Source: Paenibacillus contaminans
Lineage (GTDB): Bacteria > Bacillota > Bacilli > Paenibacillales > NBRC-103111
Direction of reading: 5' to 3'
DNA length: 64,000 nt
Assembly (NCBI RefSeq): GCF_003285015.1
Contig: NZ_QMFB01000008.1
Location: 178,169-242,168, forward strand
Part shown: one piece after another, positions 7,823 to 17,482 of the stretch
Layout of the letters: each line of letters begins with the position of its first letter
Numbering within the stretch: position 1 is the first letter of the stretch
Notes under the pieces: generated by a model
Told to the model about the DNA's origin: nothing
Seen by the model: the letters and a program-made list of their open reading frames with translations, nothing else
The model's database searches: none
Made by a program: the position numbers and the translations under genes

Positions 7823-9110
7823 CAAATTCGATTGCATCGTCGTCGGGGCGGGGCCTGCAGGCATTGCCTGCGCCTACGAGCTGGCCAAGGCGGGTGCCAA
7901 TGTCATGCTGATGGAGCGGGGGGAGTACCCGGGCTCCAAAAACGTTATGGGCGGCGTTCTGTATCGCAAAATGATGGAGGATATCATCCCGGATTTTTAT
8001 AAAGAAGCGCCGCTCGAACGTCCGATCGTCGAGCAGCGGTTTATGATGATGGATAAAGAGTCTGCGCTCACCTTCGGTTACAAAGGGCTGGAATGGGCGC
8101 AGGAGCCGTACAACAACTTCACCGTACTGCGCGCGAAGTTCGATCAATGGTTCGCCCAGAAGGCGGTCGAGCAGGGCGCGCTGCTCGTTTGCGAAACGGT
8201 GGCGCTCGAGTGCATTACGGAGGGCGACCACGTCGTCGGTGTGCGCACCGACCGGCCGGACGGAGACGTTTATGCGGATGTAGTCGTCTTATGCGACGGC
8301 GTCAATTCGCTGCTCGCCAAATCGCTGGGCTTCCACAGGGAGTTCAAGCCCGACGAAGTGGCGCTCGCGACGATGGAAATTTTGAAGCTCGACAAAGCGG
8401 TAATCGAGGACAGGTTCAACCTGGAGGAAAATCAGGGCTGCACGATCGAGCTGTTCGGCGACGCGACGAAGGGCATTCTCGGCACCGGCTTTTTGTATAC
8501 GAATAAAGATACGCTCAGCCTCGGGGTCGGGACGTTACTTTCCGGGCTCATCAAGCATAAACTAAAACCTTACGAATTATTGGAATACGTCAAAACGCAT
8601 CCGATGATCCGCAAGCTGATCCAGGGGGCGGAGCCGCAGGAATATTTGGCCCATCTTATCCCCGAGGGCGGGTACCATTCGATGCCGCGCATCGTCGGCA
8701 ACGGCGTGCTTGTGGCCGGCGACGCCGCGCAGCTCGTCAACGCGATTCACCGCGAAGGCTCGAACATGGCGATGACGTCGGGGCGAATCGCCGCCGAGAC
8801 GGTGCTGCTGGCGAAGGCCGCGGGCGATTTTTCCGAGCGGACGCTCGGCCATTACCGGGAGAAGCTGATGGCGGGCTTCGTCGGGCAGGATTTGAAGAAA
8901 TATAAGGATTCGACGCATCATTTTGACAAGTTTCCGCAATATTTCGAGCAGTATATCCCGATGATGAGCCGTGCCGCCAGCCAAATGTTTACGGTGGACG
9001 GAAAGTCGAAGTGGGAGAAGCAGAAGCAGATTTGGCGCGATCTCGGCACCGCGAAGCAAAAGCTTAAAATTGCCCGCGACCTGTACCGGGCCTGGAAGGT
9101 GATCAAATGA
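7815..9110 (+). CDS. fixC: FAD-dependent ETF-quinone oxidoreductase-like protein FixC
   Basis: A 431-residue flavoprotein with an N-terminal dinucleotide-binding fold, CIVVGAGPAGIACAYELAK, followed by GGVLYRKMMEDIIP and a second FAD contact near GVLVAGDAAQLVNAIHREGS. These match the FixC branch of the ETF:quinone oxidoreductase family. In characterised EtfABCX complexes FixC sends one electron to quinone while the other goes to a low-potential ferredoxin or flavodoxin. There is no transmembrane helix; membrane contact is probably peripheral. The start overlaps fixB and the end overlaps fixX by four bases (ATGA). The lack of a separate 4Fe-4S domain is normal because FixX supplies it. Confidence 0.93.
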   Translation: MPDKFDCIVVGAGPAGIACAYELAKAGANVMLMERGEYPGSKNVMGGVLYRKMMEDIIPDFYKEAPLERPIVEQRFMMMDKESALTFGYKGLEWAQEPYNNFTVLRAKFDQWFAQKAVEQGALLVCETVALECITEGDHVVGVRTDRPDGDVYADVVVLCDGVNSLLAKSLGFHREFKPDEVALATMEILKLDKAVIEDRFNLEENQGCTIELFGDATKGILGTGFLYTNKDTLSLGVGTLLSGLIKHKLKPYELLEYVKTHPMIRKLIQGAEPQEYLAHLIPEGGYHSMPRIVGNGVLVAGDAAQLVNAIHREGSNMAMTSGRIAAETVLLAKAAGDFSERTLGHYREKLMAGFVGQDLKKYKDSTHHFDKFPQYFEQYIPMMSRAASQMFTVDGKSKWEKQKQIWRDLGTAKQKLKIARDLYRAWKVIK

Positions 9111-9406
9111 CAAGCGCCGGAAACAAAGGCCAGTCGATCGAGGAGAAGCAGTATTTGCTCCGTTTCAACGCCGATACGAAATCGCATTTGACCGTGATGG
9201 ATGCGGACGTTTGCTTGACGAGCTGCCCCGACAAGATTTGCACGATTTTTTGCCCGGCCGAGGTGTACAAATGGGAGGACATCCGCATGCATGTCGGCTA
9301 CGAGGGCTGTCATGAATGCGGGAGCTGCCGGATCGGCTGTCCGCATCAAAACATTAAGTGGGAATATCCGAAAGGCGGTCACGGAATCGTATTCAGATTG
9401 GGGTGA
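9107..9406 (+). CDS. fixX: Ferredoxin-like protein FixX
   Basis: A 99-residue iron-sulfur protein with two cysteine groups: CLTSCPDKICTIFCP and CHECGSCRIGCP. The second is a standard 4Fe-4S pattern, and the first has the irregular spacing typical of FixX. It is the last subunit of the fixABCX operon and starts within the last codons of fixC. It is expected to relay electrons between FixC and the quinone pool. Length and cysteine layout match the family. Confidence 0.92.
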   Translation: MTSAGNKGQSIEEKQYLLRFNADTKSHLTVMDADVCLTSCPDKICTIFCPAEVYKWEDIRMHVGYEGCHECGSCRIGCPHQNIKWEYPKGGHGIVFRLG

Positions 9407-9411
9407 TCGGC

Positions 9412-9588
9412 GTGCTGGAAATCGGCGACTGCGTCATCTTTGCGCTGGATGGAGCGAGAGGAATCGTCATGGAAATCAAGCTGCCGCTTTGTCACGTGAT
9501 CTGGGAAGATTTTTTCGTAAGCTGGGAGGATGAATCGACACTCCGGAAAGACGAGCGTTTGACCGTGCAGCAGCGGCTCTTCCCTTAA
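9412..9588 (+). CDS. Small protein downstream of fixX
   Basis: A 58-residue open frame beginning with GTG five bases after the fixX stop (LEIGDCVIFALDGARGIVME). The first half resembles small SH3-like barrel proteins of the DUF2187/KOW kind (GD-x-V-x-F...G-x-V-x-E), but the match is weak. Spacing suggests it is the fifth gene of the fix operon. The ribosome site is poor, so translation may depend on coupling to fixX. Function unknown. Confidence 0.55.
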   Translation: MLEIGDCVIFALDGARGIVMEIKLPLCHVIWEDFFVSWEDESTLRKDERLTVQQRLFP

Positions 9589-9717
9589 CGGCGGGCGGAG
9601 CCGCGAATACCTTACGGGTGAGCCGGGGGAAAGGGCTGGAATGGGCTGCAATGGACCACGATGGGGAGTGTTGTCTCAACAGGGCCGTTCAAAGTGAGTC
9701 CATCTCAAAAGATGTGC

Positions 9718-9766
9718 AAAGACGCCTTCAAAACCACTTTCAAAGTGGGGATGAAAGCGTCTTTTT
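9718..9766 (+). terminator. Intrinsic terminator of the fix operon
   Basis: Outer stem AAAGACGC / GCGTCTTT encloses an inner hairpin CCACTTT / AAAGTGG, and a T-run follows. It lies 130 bp after the small gene that follows fixX. Confidence 0.75.
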
Positions 9767-9960
9767 CATGCAATGTTCATATCGATGCGGGAGTTTCGAA
9801 ACTCAAAATTGACGTAAAGCAAAAATAAGATTTCATGAGGCGCGAGAGGGAGGAGGTTCCCTTCAAGGCTCATCTGACGATCGGCTTATAACGTGAAAGG
9901 AACGCCTGAGCGAATCATGCTGAAGCAGCGAAACGAGCTGCTATGATGGTTTTCTGTAAG

Positions 9961-10290
9961 CTGCAGTCCGAAAAGGCCTGCTTGGAGCAAGGAGCTGAGG
10001 TTCCTTTCACGCTGCAGTCCGATTTTGCCTGGTTGGGGCAAGGAACTGAGGTTCCGTTCACGTTGTAGTCCGATTTTGCCTGCTTGGAGCAAGGATCTGA
10101 GGTTCCGTTCACGCTGCAGTCCGATTTTGCCTGCTTGGAGAAGGGATTTACCGGTGTGTCGAGTCAAATAGCCGCTGCTAGCGGGCGTTTTCGGACTACA
10201 GGCGGGGTAAGCGATCCCGATGCGATTCCAATTGGGCAAAATCGGCTTGCAGCGCGGGGAAACGAAGAGTGAGGGAAGGGGCATTGGAAA
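9961..10290. repeat. 51-bp tandem repeat inside a dispersed element (copy 1)
   Basis: Units starting at 9961, 10012, 10063 and 10114 repeat CTGCAGTCCGATTTTGCCTG plus a TTGGAGCAAGGA...GAGGTTC tail every 51 bp. The sequence beyond the last unit, including AATAGCCGCTG...AGCGGGC and a TTTTCGGACT block, matches the region 46615-46850, so this is one of two copies of a longer intergenic element. Confidence 0.75.
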
Positions 10291-10384
10291 ATTGGAGCCT
10301 GTTGCCAAATAAGCACAAGACGGTTCGTCAGGCTGTGTTTGCCTAACCGTCAGCAGCGGAATAGGCAAGCTGCGGTCAACCGTG

Positions 10385-10620
10385 CGGGGCGATTAGCCCG
10401 AAAAAGTCGGGCTACAACGCCGACGTGGACCAACGCGGGGCGATTAGCCCGAAAAAGTCGGGCTAAAGCGCCGACGTGGACCAGAGCGGGGGCGATTAGC
10501 CCGAAAAAGTCGGGCTACAACGCCGACGTGGACCAACGCGGGGCGATTAGCCCGAAAAAGTCGGGCTAAAGCGCCGACGTGGACCAGCACGGGGCGATTA
10601 GCCCGAAAAAGTCGGGCTAA
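10385..10620. repeat. Five-copy ~51-bp hairpin array
   Basis: The hairpin AGCCCGAAAAAGTCGGGCT recurs at 10395, 10446, 10498, 10549 and 10600, separated by a conserved CGCCGACGTGGACCA spacer. Units alternate between two spacer variants (ACAACGCC and AAAGCGCC), which implies an extra duplication of a two-unit block. The stems lack a T-run and are not typical terminators. Confidence 0.85.
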
Positions 10621-10663
10621 AACGCCGCGGACTGCGGATCCGGCTAAGGAAACAAGGGGGAGA

Positions 10664-11206
10664 TTACTTGGCGGAGTCCGGCTTGGCGTCAATCCGCACC
10701 TCAACCGGGTTTCCGGGCCGAAGATAGTCGTCCAGCTGGATGCGCCAATTTTTTTCGTTCACAATAAGCTCCGTGCGGTAAACGTATACGCTTCCCGCTG
10801 TGGAATGCAGCGCCAGCGCTTTCTCGATCGCTTCCTGCTCGGTTAGCAAGCCCGGCTCTTGCTGTGCGGGCGACAGCAGCTCGATTCGGTTAGCGGAAGC
10901 TTGGGAAGGGTATGATTCCGCGATCGGGCCTTTGATCGTAGCCTTCACTTTATGGCCGGGCTTCAGCTTGTCGGACGCGATCCCCTGCCACTTCGTCGAG
11001 CCGTCGATTCGCAGCGACATCGCTTCCGGCGTCTGACTGTTCTGCATCTTGTTTCCGGCATCGCCGACAACCAGTATCGAGCTTGCGTTCCGATTAATGA
11101 CATAACCTGTCATTTCCGTGGAGGGCTCGCTTTGGCCGCAGCCCGCGACGACCAGTACAGTCAAAACGGCTATTACGATGTGTTTGGAGCCAAGCAAACG
11201 TTTCAT
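10664..11206 (-). CDS. Lipoprotein, DUF3221-like
   Basis: A 180-residue protein with a lipoprotein signal: a basic start, a hydrophobic stretch and the lipobox VVAGC at about residue 22. After a short linker, the segment MTGYVINRNASSILVVG and a later DGSTKW-x-G region resemble the DUF3221 (YobA-type) beta-barrel domain. The C-terminal half (LLTEQEAIEKALALHSTAG) looks like a PepSY-type alpha/beta segment. The start at 11206 gives eight bases to an AGGAGG site; an ATG one codon upstream is also possible. It should be anchored outside the membrane. Function unknown. Confidence 0.72.
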   Translation of the reverse strand: MKRLLGSKHIVIAVLTVLVVAGCGQSEPSTEMTGYVINRNASSILVVGDAGNKMQNSQTPEAMSLRIDGSTKWQGIASDKLKPGHKVKATIKGPIAESYPSQASANRIELLSPAQQEPGLLTEQEAIEKALALHSTAGSVYVYRTELIVNEKNWRIQLDDYLRPGNPVEVRIDAKPDSAK

Positions 11207-11434
11207 CATTTTTTCCTCCTTGGATAATTGGAGCGTCTTTCTCCTTTGACGGACAATCGGATCGATAAGTTGCTGCATTCTAGAAACCAATCCAGTTAAA
11301 ATGACGCCGGACTTGTCTCGGGAATAGCGATCCACGGCTGCCCGATGCGCGTTAGACCGGCACTAAAACGTCAACCGAACCGCGTGCCTGTCTCTTCGAA
11401 TGCAGTTCGGTTTGGGCTGCCGAACCCACGGATG

Positions 11435-11463
11435 TTATCGCCGCGCTCCCCAAGTGTTATAAT
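11435..11463 (+). promoter_or_regulatory. Putative sigma-A promoter
   Basis: TTATCG, 17 bases, then a perfect TATAAT (11458-11463), placed 38 bp before the kinase-like gene. The -35 box is weak. Confidence 0.4.
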
Positions 11464-11500
11464 GAAACTATCGAAGACAGTCTGGGAGAGTGCGGATGCG

Positions 11501-12136
11501 ATGAAAAAGCTGGTTCAAGCTATCGAAGAGGGACTACTGCCGCAGCTGCATCTGGAGAGCCAGCATGATCACCACCCGATTAGCGTGCGTTTCGTACCAA
11601 AGCCGTGGAAGCTGCTCGGTAAGGGCAATTATGCGGCCGTATTTTTTCATCCGGACGAGCCGGAGCGGGCCGTGAAGGTATATGCGCCGGGCCGCGGCGG
11701 CGTGGGTGAGGAAGCGGAGGTATACCGACGGTTGGGCAGTCATCCTGCATATTCGTATTGTTACCATGCAGGGGATAACTATTTGATTCTTAAGAGGCAG
11801 CATGGCGTGACCCTTTATGATTGCTTGCGCAGGGGGATCCGCATTCCGGAGCAGGCGATCCGCGATATAGACGAAGCGCTCGATTATGCAAGGGAGCGGG
11901 GACTCCATCCGCATGACGTGCACGGCAAAAATGTAATGGTCGACCAAGGACGCGGCAAAGTAGTCGACGTATCGGATTTTCTGAAGCAAGATTCGTGCGA
12001 AATGTGGGATGATTTTAAAGCGGCTTACCGGACGATATACGCGCCGCTCTTGCTCCGGCGGCCTTTTCCGGTGCCGGAAATGATTTTGAACGGCGTGCGC
12101 CGGGGGTACCGGCTTTTGCGGCGGTATCGGCGTTAG
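11501..12136 (+). CDS. Protein kinase-like protein (YrzF type)
   Basis: A 211-residue protein with a compact kinase fold. A glycine-rich loop (LLGKGNYAAVF) precedes the ATP-binding lysine in ERAVKVY. The catalytic loop is HPHDVHGKNVMVD, and the metal-binding position is VVDVSDF in place of DFG. The lobe after that is short, as in small RIO/YrzF-type kinases of Bacilli. The start at 11501 fits the likely promoter at 11458; the frame stays open upstream through that promoter, so longer starts are unlikely. No membrane segment is seen. Substrate unknown. Confidence 0.75.
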   Translation: MKKLVQAIEEGLLPQLHLESQHDHHPISVRFVPKPWKLLGKGNYAAVFFHPDEPERAVKVYAPGRGGVGEEAEVYRRLGSHPAYSYCYHAGDNYLILKRQHGVTLYDCLRRGIRIPEQAIRDIDEALDYARERGLHPHDVHGKNVMVDQGRGKVVDVSDFLKQDSCEMWDDFKAAYRTIYAPLLLRRPFPVPEMILNGVRRGYRLLRRYRR

Positions 12137-12203
12137 CCGGTAAACCGTTTTGCTTCGCAAACCCGGCATAGTTTTTACCTGCCAATATCATTTCAAATAG
12201 TAA

Positions 12204-12228
12204 GCTGCCGGCAGCCGGCGGCTTTTTT
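12204..12228 (+). terminator. Intrinsic terminator
   Basis: Stem GCTGCCGG / CCGGCGGC with a very short loop, followed by TTTTTT. Confidence 0.7.
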
Positions 12229-12237
12229 GCAGTCTCA

Positions 12238-12412
12238 GACTTCCATGCCGCTTCGCGGCACCATTGATGAATGAATTATCGTTATTACAGGGCAGAAAGC
12301 ATATCCTCCGCTGATTGTTCGACTTCTCGGTAACCGAGCCTGTCCTTAGCTTATACTTACGAAGTCGCTTTTTTCGAAAGCGTTAAGACGGCGTAGTCGT
12401 TTATCCTTGCAT
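12238..12412 (+). repeat. Structured dispersed element, copy B (long form)
   Basis: The longest form seen: a 5' part with CAGACTTCCATGCCGCTTCG and TATCGTTATTACAGGGCAGA, then the core with TTACGAAGTCGC, the hairpin CGCTTTTTTCGAAAGCG and the end block TCGTTTATCCTTG. It begins ten bases after the terminator of the upstream gene. Confidence 0.8.
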
Positions 12413-12585
12413 GGGAGCGGGCCTATCAACGAGGCCTTTAAGCGAATTCCCTGCATGCGATTTCGCAGGCAGTCATTTGGAATTTTTAGGATACCGGATG
12501 TGGCGCATATAAGATACAATAGACCCAAGCGGTTCTCCGCAAGAGCTGCAGCTGTTCTAGACGTTTAAAGAAAAGAGGGGTGTCT

Positions 12586-13308
12586 ATGGACTGGTTTTCC
12601 GAAAGCGGCTATCCGTTCGCGATGTTTACTGCACAGCATTTGATCCCGCTTGCCGTAATCGTTCTGCTTGTGCTGCTTCTTTATCGCTATAGGGAGCCGT
12701 TGGGCGGCGACAGCTGGAAAAAGACGATAAGGGTTGGGCTCGGCATACTGCTCATTTTGTCGGAAGTGCTGCTGTACGTGTGGTATTTGTATTACGGGCA
12801 GTTTTCTCCGGAGCAGTCGCTCCCCCTTCAGCTATGCAGCATCAGCTACATTTTGACGATTGTAATGCTGTTTTATCCTTCTTACCGGCTGTATGAATTT
12901 TTATACTTTGCAGGCGTAGGCGGAGCGGTTCAAGCCTTGTTGACGCCCGCGGCGATTTTGTCCGGCTTTCCCCATTTCACTTATTTTTACTTTTTTATCG
13001 GTCACGGGGCTATCGTGTGGGTCGCCTTATATATGACTTGGGTTTACGGCTACCGGCCGACATGGCATTCGATTTGGAGAACGCTTCTGTATCTGAACGT
13101 TTTGCTGGCGGTTATCGTACCGGTGAATTGGATAACGGGAGGAAACTACCTGTTTGTCGCGGAAAAACCCTCAGGGGATTCGCTGCTCAATTTTCTGGGG
13201 CCATGGCCGTGGTATTTGGTATCGCTGGAGGGAGTGGCGGCGGTCCTTTTCGTTATCCTGTATCTTCCTTTTATTCGCCGCAGAGCCGCTACCGGCAGTT
13301 CCAAGTGA
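12586..13308 (+). CDS. YwaF/TMEM164-type integral membrane protein
   Basis: A 240-residue membrane protein with about seven hydrophobic segments. It matches the TIGR02206 (YwaF) family by the early TAQHLIPLAVIV segment, the LPLQLCSISY motif in the middle and GPWPWYL near the end. The start at 12586 has AGAGGGG five bases upstream. The molecular function of the bacterial family is not established. It appears to be a single gene after dispersed element copy B. Confidence 0.8.
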   Translation: MDWFSESGYPFAMFTAQHLIPLAVIVLLVLLLYRYREPLGGDSWKKTIRVGLGILLILSEVLLYVWYLYYGQFSPEQSLPLQLCSISYILTIVMLFYPSYRLYEFLYFAGVGGAVQALLTPAAILSGFPHFTYFYFFIGHGAIVWVALYMTWVYGYRPTWHSIWRTLLYLNVLLAVIVPVNWITGGNYLFVAEKPSGDSLLNFLGPWPWYLVSLEGVAAVLFVILYLPFIRRRAATGSSK

Positions 13309-13403
13309 GGCCTACTCAAGCCGAATTACCAATATTTTTCCCTTTCAACCTGCCCTTTCCTTAGCCTATGATAGATTCATAACATCATAGAGGAGCTGAA
13401 TGG

Positions 13404-14276
13404 ATGAAAAGGAAACTGTTCGCAAGCACCGTTATTGCCGTTGCCTCCATGTCCTTGTTCGCTGCAACCGCTTTAGGGGCATCTTATACCGTGCAACCGG
13501 GAGATTCGTTATGGAAGATCGCCTCGAAGCAGGGAACGACCGTACAACAGTTAAAGTCGGACAACGGTCTGACTTCCGATATGGTTATGCCCGGTCAAGT
13601 GTTGAACGTATCCGGAACGGGTACATACACGGTGAAGAACGGGGAAACAATGTGGATTATAAGCCAAAAGCTAGGTGTTTCGCTGGAGTCGCTGATTGCG
13701 GCGAACCGGCAAATTTGGAACCCAAACTATATTGAACCGGGTTATGTGCTTAACGTGCCCGGACGTACATCGGCAGGACAAACGCAGCCTTCGGGACCGG
13801 CGCGTCCGTCGACGTTCGCAGACGGATTTTTCCCGCTGCCGAAGGGGACGTACGAGAAGCTTTCGAACAACTATGCGGACGAGCGTTATTGGAGCGAATC
13901 CGGCTACGAAGAGAGAAAGCATGAAGGCGTCGATATTTTTGCGCCGAAAGGAACGCCGATTTACAGCGTCGCCGCAGGCGAAGTGATCAACTACGGCTGG
14001 AACGAAATGGGCGGCTGGCGGCTGACGGTAAGAGTCGACGACTCGACGGTATTTTATTACGCGCACATGTCCGCTTACGCGTCCGGTATGGCCAAAGGCG
14101 TCAAAATCGCCAAAGGCCAGTTGATCGGCTACGTCGGCAGCACGGGTTACGGCCCGGAAGGCACCGACGATCAATTTGTGCCGCATCTGCATTTCGGCAT
14201 TTATAAAACGAACAATTCCCCTTGGACAACGATCGATCCGTTTAATCATCTGAAGTATTGGGAATCGATCCGCTAA
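13404..14276 (+). CDS. Secreted LysM-LysM-M23 peptidoglycan hydrolase
   Basis: A 290-residue exported protein: signal peptide (about 1-26, ending TALGA), two LysM domains (YTVQPGDSLWKIASKQGTT at about 28-71 and YTVKNGETMWIISQKLGVS at about 74-118), a Pro/Ser-rich linker, and an M23 metallopeptidase domain. Zinc ligands and catalytic residues appear in EERKHEGVDIF and FVPHLHFGIY. It is expected to bind and cleave cell wall peptides. A GAGGAG site lies nine bases before the ATG. A terminator follows at 14331, so it is probably monocistronic. Confidence 0.92.
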   Translation: MKRKLFASTVIAVASMSLFAATALGASYTVQPGDSLWKIASKQGTTVQQLKSDNGLTSDMVMPGQVLNVSGTGTYTVKNGETMWIISQKLGVSLESLIAANRQIWNPNYIEPGYVLNVPGRTSAGQTQPSGPARPSTFADGFFPLPKGTYEKLSNNYADERYWSESGYEERKHEGVDIFAPKGTPIYSVAAGEVINYGWNEMGGWRLTVRVDDSTVFYYAHMSAYASGMAKGVKIAKGQLIGYVGSTGYGPEGTDDQFVPHLHFGIYKTNNSPWTTIDPFNHLKYWESIR

Positions 14277-14587
14277 GCGGACTGAAGCTTATCCTAGCCG
14301 TGCATGTCGGGCTGATCGTAGCCTTAAAAAGCCCGCTGCCGCATCTGTTTTTCAAGGTGCGGTCGCGGTCTTTTTTGCGTTTTATCGGCAAAAGATAGGT
14401 AAAGTAAGTTCCTTCTGTATGCGTGGTCAAGGTACCCGTATAGATGCGAATCGTGAATTTCGGTATGACCGGATGATGGTTGCGTTTCGGCGGAAATGGC
14501 GGACTACGATTCGATGTTGAAAAATTTATGGAACTTTGTGTTATTATATAGAGATATCATTGAAGAGAAGATAGGGGTAGGTATCGT
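14277..14587. other. Intergenic region before glnS
   Basis: 311 bases. They hold the terminator of the LysM gene (14331-14376) and a possible promoter for glnS: TTGAAA at 14517-14522 and TATTAT at 14542-14547, with a long 19-base spacer. No T-box core (AGGGTGG-type) was found. Confidence 0.5.
14331..14376 (+). terminator. Intrinsic terminator
   Basis: GCCCGCTGCCGCATCT pairs, with several G-U pairs, with AGGTGCGGTCGCGGTC across an eight-base loop. TTTTTT follows. Confidence 0.7.
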
Positions 14588-16315
<1,728 letters not shown>

Positions 16316-16327
16316 GAAGTGAGATGG

Positions 16328-16363
16328 GAAGGCTGTTGATGAATAAATCGGCAGCCTTCTTCG
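16328..16363 (+). terminator. Intrinsic terminator after glnS
   Basis: GAAGGCTG / CAGCCTTC stem with a 16-base loop and a short T-rich tail. Confidence 0.65.
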
Positions 16364-16409
16364 TATTATAGGTTGTTTATCAAGCGACTATGTTCAAAGG
16401 AGGGGTACG

Positions 16410-17231
16410 ATGACGGCGGTTTTGGCTGCTGCAGGAATCTCGCTCGCGCTGGCCCTCTACGTTCACCAAACTTGGGTCGTACAGAGGACGTGGACGATGC
16501 TTAAGCGTCCTTCCGCGCTAAAGCAGGATTTGACGGTCGTGCAAATCTCCGATGTTCACGGCAAAACGACGTTTTTGAACGGAAATATAAGCGGCATGGT
16601 CAATAAGCTGAAGCCCGACATCGTCTGCGTCACGGGAGATCTGACGAATCATTTATGGCAGCTGCCGAAGGTGCTGCGAGAGCTTGGCCAAATAAAGTGC
16701 AAGTATATTTTTTTCATACCGGGCAACCACGAGTGGTACGACTACATAGGTTTACGCCAAAGAATGTACACCCCGGAGCAATATGCGGAAACGATGCGGC
16801 GGCTGAGGCAAGCGGGGATCGTCACGCTGGAGAACGAATGTGCCGTCGTACCGCTAAAGGGCGGCAAAGTGGCGGTTTGCGGCTATGACAATGCTTTCTA
16901 TGGGAACGAGAAAGAGGCGCGTCCGCCCGCGAAAGAAAACATCGCATATACGATAGCGCTCGGGCATTCGCCGAATATCGTCCATTTTCTCGAGCGCAGC
17001 GGAATCGGCTTCGACCTGCTCATGGCAGGGCATACGCATGGCGGCCAAATCCGCTTGTTCGGCCGGCAGCATGGCAAATACGGCCATTTTCATATCGGCC
17101 ATAAGCAGCTGGATACGAATCGCAGCTTTTACATCAACCGCGGGCTCGGCACCGTCCTGATCCCGCTGCGGTTAGGCAGCCGGCCCGAAATCGCGGCGTT
17201 CCGGGTCGGGGGATCAAGACCGAGGACATAG
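16410..17231 (+). CDS. Membrane-anchored metallophosphoesterase
   Basis: A 273-residue calcineurin-like phosphoesterase. An N-terminal hydrophobic segment (about 3-20) probably anchors it. The five metal-site motifs appear in order: ISDVHGKT, VTGDLTN, PGNHEWYD, LGHSPN and AGHTHGGQIR. The C-terminus (NRGLGTVLIPLRLGSRPEI) matches the YkuE/YaeI group, which acts on lipid-linked phosphate substrates. An AAAGGAGGGG site lies just upstream. Substrate not determinable from sequence. Confidence 0.88.
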   Translation: MTAVLAAAGISLALALYVHQTWVVQRTWTMLKRPSALKQDLTVVQISDVHGKTTFLNGNISGMVNKLKPDIVCVTGDLTNHLWQLPKVLRELGQIKCKYIFFIPGNHEWYDYIGLRQRMYTPEQYAETMRRLRQAGIVTLENECAVVPLKGGKVAVCGYDNAFYGNEKEARPPAKENIAYTIALGHSPNIVHFLERSGIGFDLLMAGHTHGGQIRLFGRQHGKYGHFHIGHKQLDTNRSFYINRGLGTVLIPLRLGSRPEIAAFRVGGSRPRT

Positions 17232-17271
17232 TTCGGGCATGGACCGAATACTAAGAAGCGGAGGCAAGTCA

Positions 17272-17412
17272 ATGTCTTCAAGCTGCGTGCTTCAAGCGGA
17301 AGCTTTGTTGTATCAATATGGACAAGAGCATATATTGCCCTTTCTCGGCAAGCTGACCGGCGAGGAACAAAGCTCGAACATGGTAGCGCTAGCTGCCCGT
17401 ACCCCTAAATAG
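17272..17412 (+). pseudogene. N-terminal relic of a UDP-sugar pyrophosphorylase-like gene
   Basis: A 46-codon frame with a good GGAGG site seven bases before its ATG. The peptide contains LLYQYGQEHILPFLGKLTGE, which resembles the extreme N-terminus of the UTP-hexose-1-phosphate / UDP-N-acetylhexosamine pyrophosphorylase family (YGQEH followed by a helix with a L-x-EE pattern). The frame then stops at TAG and no further part of a roughly 450-residue enzyme follows. Most likely a deletion left only the start of the gene. It could instead be a real micro-protein. The family match is from memory and is short. Confidence 0.4.
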
Positions 17413-17482
17413 CAGTTCCATTGGCGCACATGCCAAGGATATGCTACCATGAGTCCAAAACAACCGGCTGGAGGGAAGCCTG

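Larger units (their letters stand above)
9589..10663. other. Repeat-rich intergenic region
   Basis: About 1.07 kb with no supported gene. It holds the fix terminator, a 51-bp tandem repeat that is part of a longer dispersed element (9961-10290) and a five-copy hairpin array (10385-10620). The only long frames follow the 51-bp period, which is a multiple of three, and are considered artefacts. Confidence 0.7.
12137..12585. other. Intergenic region with terminator and dispersed element
   Basis: 449 bases without a supported gene. It carries the terminator of the kinase-like gene (12204-12228), then dispersed element copy B (12238-12412), then about 170 bp of leader for the YwaF-type gene in which I see no clear motif. 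Confidence 0.65.

Noticed and set aside
9886..10368. 160-codon minus-strand frame with repeated LLQAGKIGLQ peptides
   Set aside because: It follows a 51-bp intergenic tandem repeat that also occurs at 46.6 kb as an unrelated broken frame.
14377..14587. T-box riboswitch upstream of glnS
   Set aside because: No AGGGTGG-type core and no terminator/antiterminator pair was found in the leader.
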